Source: Batillaria attramentaria
Taxonomy: Eukaryota; Mollusca; Gastropoda; Batillariidae
Reading direction: 5' to 3'
NCBI GenBank assembly: GCA_018292915.2
Contig: JACVVK020000055.1
Location: 765,501-829,500, forward strand
Length of the DNA stretch: 64,000 nucleotides
In this document: in pieces, positions 49,074 to 57,400 of the stretch
Numbering within the stretch: position 1 is the stretch's first letter
Layout of the letters: each line of letters opens with the position of its first letter
The notes under the pieces: model-generated
What the model was told of the DNA's origin: nothing
What the model saw: only the letters and a program-made list of their open reading frames with translations
Databases searched by the model: none
Translations under genes and position numbers: made by a program

Positions 49074-52000
49074 GTTCAGCAGTATTTACTGAATTTATAA
49101 TTCCATGCACTAAAAACTTGAGAAACAATTCTGACCCTTTAAAAATTGAAAGTGGAGGTACAAAGACCCCTAAAATTTTGAACTGGGGGTCAGTGGACCC
49201 TTTAGGTCTGTAGCTTTTAGGGAGCCCTGCTCTTTATCCAATTTCTTGCATAAGCTCAACATGCACACTTACATAAATCACACGCATTCTCTCGCTCACT
49301 GGAATAAACACATTACAATCATGTTGTGCGAAGGGTCAGCTCTGGTATTTAAGTTTCAAAATTCTGAATTGTGTTTATTTTCAAATTCTGTGGGCTGAAC
49401 ATGCCGAAACACAGGGGGAGGAATCAGGAATACTTGAGAGAACCCTCAACGATCAGCCCGAATGAACGGTGCCACGTATGAAAAAGTTTTGCCCCAAATG
49501 AGACTCAACCTGACCTCTCGCATTTGTGGCGAGCCACTAGACCACTGACTGCCCCTAGTTTATCTCATCCTGACAAGCCTCTATGAATGCCTTTGGGTTG
49601 TAGACCAGCAGATCAGTCTTACAACATTGGAGTGGAGAGAGAATCAGGAATGAAACAAAGCAGCATGAACCCACCTCTTCCTTGGCTTCCTTCATGGCCT
49701 GAAGTTGAACCTCAGTGGCCTGTAGCTTGCCTGACACCTGGCTCTGAGTCTCTTTAGCCTCCTGAAGCAACTTCTGGCTCTCCTGCAAGCTCCGCTCCAC
49801 ACCCTCCTTCTCCCCTGATTTAAAAAAAAACAACAACAAAATTTTTTTTTTATATTACTCAACAAAACATGTATTTTTCCCTTAAAATTAATTTTTCCTA
49901 AAATACTCACCCGATGGTGTTACTATAGAACAGTCGGGCAACTCCACGATGATGTCATACATCAGGAGACAGGGCGGTACCAAGTCGGCCCCCCTGGGCG
50001 AGCTTACCCGGGACCTGCTTCTCTGGTGCAAGGCAGACAGCATAGACCTCTCTGCTCGTCACATCTCAGGTCGCCTGAACGTGATCGCCAGGGTGCGTAG
50101 TGAGCCGCACGGACCCGTCCTGCGCGAATTGCAAGCACTCCGGATCCATAGAGAGCGCGTGCAGCTCACTAACGCGGGAAGCAGACGCTAAGGCAGCAGA
50201 AGCACGTCTTCTTGGTCAGCTCCTCCAGTGGGGCCAGCTCCAGAGGCTCGAAGCGCTCGGAATTAAGCCATGTCAAGACCCAGGGCAGATTCCAGCGGGG
50301 CAGGAGCGAGCGTGCTGCCGGCCTGGCGAGCTCGAAGCTGGCCACTATGTCCGACAAGTCTTTGTCAGCACCGAGGTCTGCAATGCCCAGATGTCGGTAC
50401 GTATCAGACAACATGGCGCGATAACCCTTAATGGTGATCGGGGATTTTATGGTTTATGATCACGCAGCCACAAAAGAAAATCAGCGATCTGAGTGGTGCA
50501 GAGATGGTACGGGGAGAGTTCATGCGACGAGCACCAGTCGGTGAACACTCTCCGTTTGCCCTCGTAAACCTTCAAGGTAGAGGGACGGCGGGCGGAAGTG
50601 ATTGCCGCCACCGCTGGACCAGAGAACGCTCTACCACGGAGGGCTGCCCTGACAGCCGTCATGCGTGAAGGTTGAGCGTCTCGGGGCACGGGTGAAAGAC
50701 CTGACTGCGAGGCTGACGCAGGAGGTGCAGGTGTGGGTGTAGGTGCAGGGGCGGACCCGCAGCAAGGTTCAGGAGGGGCGTGACCCATGACTTCTCCCAT
50801 TGCAGAGGGGCGACCAGGAGGAGAACCGCCGAAGTCCCTTGCAGCTTCTGCGGGATCTTCGGGATGAGCACTGCCGGTGGATACGCAAAGGCAAACAGGC
50901 TGTCCCACGGGATGGAGAGAGCATCCACTGCCAAAGCCTGCGGGTCGGGGACCAGAGACACGAAAAGTGGGAGCTTGCAGTTCCACCTGGTCGCGAAGAG
51001 GTCGACATGGGGACGATCCCACCTCTGGCAGAAGGACTTGAACGCCGAGGGGCTGAGAGACCACTCCATGTGCCGGATCTGACCACGCCAGGATAGGGAG
51101 TCTGCGATCACGTTCAGGCGACCTGAGATGTGACGAGCAGAGAGGTCTATGCTGTCTGCCTTGCACCAGAGAAGCAGGTCCCGGGTAAGCTCGCCCAGGG
51201 GGGCCGACTTGGTACCGCCCTGTCTCCTGATGTATGACATCATCGTGGAGTTGCCCGACTGTTCTATAGTAACACCATCGGGGGATGTATTTGTAGGAAT
51301 AAATGCATAGTATGGTGTTTCTCTTGCGCCTTACAAATTTAAAAAATAACCATAAAATCCTTGATCCACTGCTCCAAACCAAAATGTTCACAAAATGACT
51401 GCTGTAGTCTGATACATGTTTTTTAAAAAAAATTACTCTGAGGACTGATATATCTAAGTACTGCACTGTAGTTTTCTCCATACCAGAAAGACGTGAGGAT
51501 CAAGTGTCAAGTTTTCTGCATTACCTGTGGCAACAGACAGAAGGTGTTTGAGCATGCGGCGTTCTTTCGCTGACTCCAGTTGAACTTTCTCCAGCTCTGC
51601 ACTAACATCCTCCAGCTGCCGGCCTCTTGACCGATACAGAATCTGAAGCTGAGACAGTTGTCGCATCTCTTCATTGAAACCCTCTGCAAAGTGAAGGAAA
51701 TGCAAAAATGTATACAAGGCACCCTGCACCAATTCTGCATCCCAACATGTACCTCACACTACTCACAGTCAAATGCTCAAGATCTTCCTACAGATAAATA
51801 ACATCAGTGATCTTTTTCTTTTAAAAAGCAAGCATTTGAACTGACCTTGGTGTACAAAGTCTTGCTGAATGTCAAGTTCTGCAGCTTTGGCTGGCTCAGT
51901 CTGGGACACAGGCCGGGACTTTTTGTACAGCACTTTGTAGTCACCAAGAAAATCATCTTCTGATGTGGATTTGTCATTTCCCTGTGCATCTGATGGTAAA

Positions 52001-53748
52001 CTGAAATCAACACCTTTAAACTGTCTGTCACGACTTACAGAACTGTCCTTGTACCAAGCATTATCCTCCACTGGCACGTCATGTTCTGGCACATGCTGCC
52101 AGCCTTGTGTGGAGCTGTAAGCAGTGGGTGCATAAGTGCGAGGACCGGTTTCACTCTCTCTGTTCCTCTCCCAGTCAAAACTGCTAGTAACATGCTGTGT
52201 GGAGTTGTCAGAAGAGTTCTGTCGTGCTGCTGTCTCAAAATCATGTTCTACTGGGTGTGCTTCATATGCGTAAGACTGTAGGAATTGTTGGCGACTGCCA
52301 GCAGGCTGTGAATAGTTCTGATACATCTGCCCCACATCCGTATACTGACCATGAAGTGGGTTGGAAGATGTGTGAGAAGGCAAGCCACTCTCCGTCTGAT
52401 TCCCATACGAATGTCCATTATGACTCCCTGAGGTACCAGTGCTATCCATCCAATACTGAGAACATTTTGCTTTCTCCCTAGGGTCTGAATATCCATGCTG
52501 CTCACTAGGGTTTGAAAACCCATGTTGTAGTTGTTGGCTTGAGTCATCTAAATGCTGATTTTCGTGTTGCAATGTGTAGTCTGATCGGCCATGTGGCGGA
52601 TACTTGTAATATTCTCCAGCACTGTCTAGATTTCCGTCATCATGTGGTATCACTTTCCCCTGATTGTACTCAGATCGTTCTGGTTGGTTCTGACCACGGA
52701 AATGTGTCCCAAAGCTGCTCCATTTCTGCTCTGCTGTAAAGTGTAAAAGATCTCGCTGCGTAGACTGAAGAAATCTCCCATTCCCTGTGTTGCTTTTACT
52801 GCTGCTGGACTGTATGGAAGTGTCCAGAAAAAAAGGACTGGGTTTTGAGGATGACTGTGTGACTGAGCTATGTGGGGATGCCACAGCTGGGGAAGCAGCA
52901 GTTGATGGAGTTCTTGCAGCCAAACTTTCTGATCTCTCTGAAACAGCTCCATCATGCTGGACTGCTACTGGGCTGAAAGGACCCCTGAAGCTGTGTGAGA
53001 AAATCATCAACAAAAAAACAGAGTAGATGTTGTTCAGCAGACAATCAGAAATTTTACATTATAAATACACGTATACATGTGTGATTACATTCCATAAATC
53101 ATTGTGACACTTACAATTCATCTTGAGATTTAATTTTTCCTCCAAGAAATAAAGAAACAAACCTTTCTTGGTGAACAGAGGCATGACTAATGTTCACAGA
53201 ATCGCCTTCTGACGAAGCTACAGACAGAATGTCATCCTCTAGGTCATCAAAAGCATTAGACAAAAGCTGGCGCAGCTGAAACAAGAAACAATTCAGTTCA
53301 GGCCAAAATCCATCCACTGACATATATATGGTAAATCAACTTTACTACAGAAGTTAATTGTAGTGATAGAAAACACTACTGTCGCCATGTACTGTGCTGT
53401 CAAATTAAAAAACCTAACAGAGACACAAGCCACTACTGACTAGTTATGGCAGTCCTTCACAACTTAGTTGTGTTAAAACATCAGGTATGGGATCATGATA
53501 TAAGAAAAAAGTCTGAAGTCTCAAATACCGGGATACTGCATACTTCATTTGTTGAAATTCACTGTATAGACTATAGTTGTATACATTGTAATCACTATGA
53601 AATAATGGAAATGTTGGGGAAAACACCCTACCTCATGTTGTTGCAGTTGCTCCTCTCTTTCAATCTCTGCCTCTTGTTGATTCTGCAGCGCCTGGCCATC
53701 AAAGTTGAGGCTGGTTCCTGCATTGGCCAGGCTCACATTGGTGCTCAT
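30430..53748 (-). CDS. CEP152: CEP152 / asterless, centriole-duplication scaffold
   Basis: Twenty-three coding exons join in phase, 2462 aa: 53748-53632, 53275-53163, 52990-51846, 51683-51525, 49814-49675, 48019-47819, 47595-47448, 46944-46853, 46636-46467, 41881-41563, 41423-41293, 41074-40946, 40628-40493, 39996-39859, 39520-39388, 38385-37990, 37630-37440, 36944-36708, 36283-35357, 33784-33662, 33371-33305, 33014-32864, 32455-30430. All junctions are GT-AG. Recalled human CEP152 segments are matched in order: an acidic start (DDLEDDILS), SLQESQKLL, ESDSLSQARSQHD, NQLTRSLEESQ, MVREHDEDKRESIDR, CEEDYHRFMEDN and GQYVNTVHKIK. Layout: N-terminal acidic region, Ser/Gln-rich linker in exon 3 (about 77-458), coiled coil about 459-1715, conserved helical block about 1716-1788, then a disordered tail in the last exon. 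CEP152 recruits PLK4 and CPAP at centrioles. At about 2460 aa it is longer than the roughly 1700-aa human protein. A 5' UTR acceptor lies at 53792/53793. Confidence 0.94.
33858..35022. mobile_element. pogo/Tigger-like MITE in CEP152 intron 19
   Basis: Terminal inverted repeats begin CAGTAGAAACTTGATTGAGC on the left and, on the other strand, CAGTGGAGCCTCTTTTGAGC on the right. Further matching follows inside (gcgaccg, cgaccgttt, cggcc). TA dinucleotides flank both ends (33856-33857 and 35023-35024), as expected for Tc1/mariner-pogo insertions. The inside holds a 90-bp direct repeat (about 34446-34545 and 34712-34801) around TG and GA microsatellites and no transposase. The left end lies 73 bases from the acceptor of exon 20. 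Confidence 0.75.
34558..34708. repeat. (TG)n and (GA)n/gagatgggga tract
   Basis: TG run (34558-34608), then three units of about 23 bp of gagaga..gatgggga inside the pogo-like element. Confidence 0.9.
35026..35250 (+). repeat. possible SINE-like fragment
   Basis: Follows directly on the pogo-like element. It contains ggtacccatttacagccggg and a cgcctgctcctcagaaaggtcacc stretch that look like dispersed retroposon sequence. No A or B box or tail was identified. Confidence 0.25.
38424..39099. mobile_element. piggyBac-like MITE in CEP152 intron 15
   Basis: Flanked by TTAA at both ends (38420-38423 and 39100-39103), with inverted ends ctctttctacacca / tggtgtagaatgag and subterminal acgagtatactcgt-type palindromes. 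TTAA targets are the hallmark of piggyBac. A minus-strand frame within it (to 38620) has MTRRRAWF.. followed by an acidic NYDSDEDEWDIE stretch, like the N-terminus of a piggyBac transposase; the catalytic part is absent. The left TTAA is 35 bases from the acceptor of exon 16. Confidence 0.8.
43010..46292 (+). mobile_element. full-length RTE-like LINE in CEP152 intron 9
   Basis: A 12-bp target duplication, cagttgcacttg, flanks the element (42998-43009 and 46293-46304), which fixes it at 3283 bp. It has a 5' leader of about 277 bases, one open frame, a 15-base 3' UTR and a short attaaactaactaaactaaa tail. The size, single frame, minimal 3' UTR and short-repeat tail are features of the RTE clade; the clade call is inference. 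It lies antisense to CEP152. The intact frame and identical target duplications show a young insertion. Confidence 0.93.
43287..46277 (+). CDS. LINE polyprotein: AP endonuclease plus reverse transcriptase
   Basis: A 996-aa uninterrupted frame from the first ATG; the open frame runs a little further upstream without ATG. The N-terminal endonuclease/exonuclease/phosphatase domain (about 25-260) shows GTWNIRTL, LCETRW, YAPTN, MGDLNAKVG and a C-terminal SDHHLV. The reverse transcriptase (about 490-780) shows SGKAAGPDGI, EEQAGFRNDRSCTDH, FVDFQKAFDSVD (about 634), GVRQGCILSP and the catalytic FADD (about 736). The C-terminus has KFTYLGSV, LLYGSETW, IGHTLRK and GRPKQTW. In the RTE-type mechanism the endonuclease nicks the target and the RT copies RNA onto it. 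Databases often list the first domain as craniofacial development protein 2-like; that name comes from the endonuclease fold and does not imply a developmental role. Confidence 0.96.
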   Translation: MTRAGESPREASAPTTLLTAKTKARIGTWNIRTLYETGKTAQVSQEMHRYNLKLLGLCETRWTGTGRTRLTSGDTILYSGHEDGQPHMHGVALLMTPEATQALLSWEPVSPRILSARFNSKGRKVTILQCYAPTNVADEEEKENFYEQLQAALDKAPRRDLKILMGDLNAKVGTDNTDRELIMGKHGTGTQNENGELFTEFCTTNDLVIGGTIFPHKTIHKTTWTSPDGRTVNQIDHITIGRKWRRSLLDVRAKRGADAASDHHLVIAAIKIKLKAYRDQADRPSHKYNVHSLKESVKTNAFRCELRNRFSALDTLPEETIEEHWHDLRETWTATCREVLGKKTRQHKEWLTSDTWDLITERKRLKDLINHTDDQDHKRDLQAQYWDVNRQVKRSARNDKRNFINDLTEEAETAAGQRNMKRLYEITRTLSGKNNNPTRPVKDKNGQIITKEEDQRTRWAEHFKETLNRPPPPVPPDIPPAAQLLDISTNPPTKTEIIKAIKSLKSGKAAGPDGIPPEALKADIQTSTDMLHPLLRKIWESESVPQDWKKGHLVKLPKKGDLSSCSNWRGIMLLSIPGKVLTRIILERLKTALDKTLREEQAGFRNDRSCTDHIATMRIIIEQSLEWQTPLYSTFVDFQKAFDSVDREVIWKLMSHYGFPPKFVNIIRQLYEDATCQVIHDGKLTEPFTVRTGVRQGCILSPTIFLMVVDWVMRQATDGKRTGIQWTFSKQLEDLDFADDIALLSHKQQDAQEKLNRVAEEAEKTGLKINISKTEVMRVNHKQHDPIQLHQEDIKEVDKFTYLGSVVSKDGGTDEDIKSRTNKARHAFRTLRPIWRSTALSLRNKIRIFNSNVKSVLLYGSETWRTTKTSSHKLQTFINRCLRNILNIRYPLVITNQDLWEGTRQVPIEQEIKKRKWGWIGHTLRKSTSNVTRQSLDWNPQGKRKVGRPKQTWRRSTDAEAKAAGTTWAELKRASQNRVRWRSVVVALCSPGNKED
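48338..49229. mobile_element. hAT-like non-autonomous element in CEP152 intron 5
   Basis: Terminal inverted repeats CAGGGCTCCCTAAA (48338-48351 and, complemented, 49216-49229), flanked by CTCTT on both sides (48333-48337 and 49230-49234). CAGGG ends suit the hAT superfamily, although classical hAT duplications are 8 bp and these are 5 bp. A plus-strand frame starting at 48768 reads MPPEKVKVQKTMDFFVSGK, like the N-terminus of a hAT transposase, and then stops. A (CA)n block lies inside. Confidence 0.7.
49004..49071. repeat. (CA)n microsatellite
   Basis: About 33 CA units inside the hAT-like element. Confidence 0.95.
49400..49560 (-). mobile_element. tRNA-derived SINE fragment
   Basis: Minus strand: A-box-like tggtctagtggc (about 49542-49531) and B-box-like ggttgagtctc (about 49508-49498) at tRNA-like spacing, followed by unrelated sequence. 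No tRNA fold is complete, so it is a SINE head at most. Confidence 0.4.
49910..51282 (-). mobile_element. truncated DIRS-like retroelement framed by identical inverted arms
   Basis: Minus strand, from 51282: an RNase H-type region (GNSTMMSYIRRQGG, HISGRLNVIADSLSW, HVDLFATRWN, DALSIPWD), then in an overlapping frame a tyrosine recombinase N-terminus (TLKVYEGKRRVF, ADFLLWLRDHK), a frameshift, KGYRAMLSDTYRHLG, LTKKTCF, a second frameshift, and ASRVSELHALSMD with the first catalytic Arg. It breaks off at about 50089, before the remaining recombinase catalytic residues, and joins an inverted copy of the RNase H start. The arms 49910-50088 and 51104-51282 are identical over 179 bases by eye. The overlapping RT/RNase H and recombinase frames are typical of DIRS elements. 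It is not functional. It lies in CEP152 intron 4, 95 bases from exon 5. Confidence 0.85.
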
Positions 53749-53792
53749 GGCTCATAACACAACTCGTGTATTCAATTCTCAAGGTTCACCTC

Positions 53793-54407
53793 CTACAAAA
53801 AAGGCATATTTCAGTTTCACAAAGAAGGCAATCTATCGTCCAGTTTACTGCACATGCTTTGTTCACGCTGAATTATTCACACCTGGCACTGTTACTGACT
53901 GAACGTTTTTTCAGTTGAGAATGACGCACAATCCCGTCACTCAGAGCTGACGACTGATCAAGCCGGGACATGTTTCAAGACTGAATATATATCCCTAAAA
54001 ATAAATTGTATGTCTCATACGTAGATCAATTGTATCAAAATTCTCGAAAGCAAAGGAAAGAAATTGAAAATACATCCCGCATTTATGCATAAATATCTCC
54101 CCAAAACCGTACTTTCATCAGTATTACATTCTCCAAAGCGTGTGTTGTTTTGAAGCAGCCGCCATTGCATTCGCGATCATTTCCGGTTGATACGTCGTCT
54201 GCTATAGGGAAAGATAGTCTTCTGTCTTTTTCATGCTGACTGGTCTCAAAATACGTCGCTTCGTCAGATGACTTAAAAATGTTCTGGAGGCAGGTGTTCC
54301 TTACACCAAAGTCGCCACACACAGCGATGAAAACTGTGAAGTTGAAGAAAAGAAGCGGTGCTCGACTTCGATAAAGAACAGTGCTCTCCCTTATTGCTCC
54401 TGCCAAG
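53793..54407. promoter_or_regulatory. shared head-to-head promoter of CEP152 and SAC3D1
   Basis: The two start codons face away from each other across 659 bases. The CEP152 side has a 5' UTR acceptor (ttttttgtag, exon from 53792). Near the middle, GCCGCCATTG (about 54159-54168, a YY1-type site read on the other strand) and TTTCCGG (about 54180-54186, ETS type) sit side by side. CAAGATGGAG at the SAC3D1 start (54404-54413) is also YY1-like. No TATA box is evident. YY1 and ETS motifs are common in bidirectional housekeeping promoters. Confidence 0.65.
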
Positions 54408-57400
54408 ATGGAGTTGGAGGGTGCACGAGCTATTGTTGGCTGTTGTCAAACTATGTGTCCTCAAGCTGAAATGCGTCTGTAGGTTAACTCTCTCTCTCTC
54501 TCTCAATCCATTTATGGCCACACGATCACGGTCTCAGTCTTTATCTCGCTTGGTTATTGTTGTTGTTTGTGACCGCGTTTACATGCTAAGCTTACCAGTT
54601 CTGTTTATTAGAATAGATTTGTTGGCAAAGCTAGGGATACACTTACTCACAATCTTTGGCAAAAGTGAATCTCTCTCTCTCTCTCTCTCGCTCGCTCTCT
54701 CTCTCTCGCTCGCTCTCTCTCTGAGCGCGCGTGTGTGTGAATTTCATGAAATATGTACTTTCAACAACCAAGAACCCGATTTCATTTCCTCTCATTTACC
54801 TTCTTATTAGACGAGAAAAAGAGGGCCTTTTGCATCCGTTTGAGAGTGTATCACAGTCAAAATCTCAAAGGTAAGTCGAGATATGCATCCTGGCTGTTGC
54901 CATTTTTGTTCAGGATTTTCCACTTCCAGGTGTGACTCACAAAGCTAGAAATATACAGTTTGTCTATAGAATTTTTCAAGGTGACATTTCCTGTGCACAC
55001 AAAAAGGAAACAGCATTGTGACAGGAAAAATGATCATTGTGTCAGACATTCTTTTTATGTCATTTCTGCTCAAGTTTCTTCTATTGCGTTTCTTTTGCAT
55101 CACATCGCTTAACGCTACATGTACCAGACACTGAAATCCCAATCATTCAGGAGTCAACAGATTTTTTATGCCTTGCCATTAGTGTGCAGTTGTTGTGTAT
55201 ACAGACCTCGTGCGGACCCCCAGCGAATGGTTAAAGAGTACTCCCGCCCAGCAGCGGGTCGCACAGATGCCATTCCCGCCAACATCAGACCACCTGCAGT
55301 TCTGCTCAGTACTGTTGCCTACTTGTTCAAACAGTTAGTATTGCTTACTTTTCTGCTTTACTGCTGTGATTATGTGTGTGTGTGAATGTATGTGCTAGAC
55401 AAGTTCACCATAATGAGGAAGTAGTTAGGTAGTTGGAGGTGAAACATAGTTTTGGGTATCATGACTACATTACTGTGAAAAAAAAAGACTTTTTATTTGC
55501 AGTATTATTATTCGTCAAGATGATGACTGGGTGCGGGTGTACGACTTTGTGTTTGACCGATTACGAGCAGTGCGACAGGATGCTGTGGTGCAATGTGTTG
55601 ATGGAGAAAATGCCATCACTCTTCTGGAGCAAATGGTGCGTTTCCATGTCTACGCTGGCTACAGGTGTGTATGTGTGATAGGTAACAATGATGACACTTT
55701 TTGGTGCTGCAGTGTACACAATTTTTTATGCAGCTGAATATATACAGATTATACGAGACGTGCAGTATTTATAATTATGTATGTGTGAAAACACCAGCAG
55801 TGTAAAATAGTGATTCCTTTAAGGAAAAAAAAAACTTTCCAGCAAACATTCTCAAGTCTCAACATCGGCATCAGTTTTGATTACGTTCTGTTTGTACAGT
55901 GTACTGGTATTTCCCATCAAGCAACCTGTGGCATTGAATTTTCAAACTGGCTGCTCCATTTTATAATAACCTCTCCACTTCTGCAGTGGTATGCATCCAA
56001 TTTATTTTTGTTGTTCCTGTTTGTCGCGTTTACTAAGAAACTGTAGCATGCTTGTAAGCAGTGCAGCTATGTGTGTGTGTGTGTATTTTCATGTGTGTGT
56101 TCAATTTGTTTACTTTCAGATTGTGTGAGGCACCACAGGAAGCATTTGATCCAGTTATCAATGACCAGCATTTGCTAGAATGCCTTAAGCGGCTGCTGCG
56201 TCTCTACACGACCACACCTGGTGACCACCATAATCAGCCCCAGTTTGAGATGGTTTACCTTCTGCACAACTTAGGCAGTACTGACAGCTTGCTGCATGGT
56301 CTCTCACTTCCAGGTCTTGTAAGGTAAAGATGCGGCTCTAAAGTGATGTTAGTCGAACAGCGTAACTGTCGTGATATTTCATATTTCATTTTATGCTTCT
56401 TCACATCATATAATGTTGATTCATACACAGTGTGCAATCTTCAGTTTTGATATATGTTTGGATTGTTTCCCTTAGAACTTCTGTTTTAATATCACCAAGA
56501 TCTGATGCTCTTCATTGCTTCTCTGTGAGATGGAACACAGAAGTTTTCAACACATACACGCACAGTAGCAAGAACTGAATGTTTTCTGGTGCTAATGGTG
56601 GGAACAAAATATTTCAGGAATGCAGAAGAGGTGCAAAAGGCTCTGGCACTCAACTTGGCATTCATCCATGGCAACTACACTCGGTTTTTTCGTTTGGCAT
56701 CAAAGCTTACTTGCACCCTTGGTCTGTGCTCAGTTCAACGCCATTTCCAGTATGTCCGCATGTAAGTTCTGTTACTTATCTTTGCAATCATGGAAACAAA
56801 ATTCCCACTGCTGTGTTACTGCTAGAATGAGAAGTAAGATGTGCACAGTACCTGCTGTTCTGCCAGCACAAATCCATGTCAGTGTGACCTGGTGTTAAAT
56901 TACCACAGTAAAACCTATGTCAAAAGAGGTGTGGCCTAGTCAGTGTTGTCTACCCTGTGTGTGCGCTATGTGCCAGGGATAATGCCTCCATTCAAATTTT
57001 TGCACACAAATATACTTGAGATTGCACTGGTACTCCACACTTGGTGGAATGACATTCTGTGCAGTGACAAACAGAGCCCAACCAAACATTCAAGCTAAAC
57101 ACGTCAATAAGTACATATTTCAGGTGAAAAAAGTTCATACGACCCAGTGCTGATTTGAAAAAGCTGCCTTTCGTGCAAACTTGGTCTCATGGGAGAGGCG
57201 GATCCAATCCCCTGGTCTCCTGCCTCAAGGTTCAACCCGCCATTGTCACAGTCGTATGGAGAAACGTGTCTCAAGTGACGGCTATAATAACAGGCAGGCA
57301 TGCTTCAAGGCAATCATAATAGCAGTGCAGACATCCACCAGCAAAAGCTATACAATGTTTGAAAAATACATGTATGTAATAATGATAACCTTACATCTGA

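Noticed and set aside
49949..50191. Plus-strand coding sequence starting MMSYIRRQGG
   Set aside because: It is the inverted arm duplicate of the DIRS-like RNase H stretch, cut off after about 46 codons.
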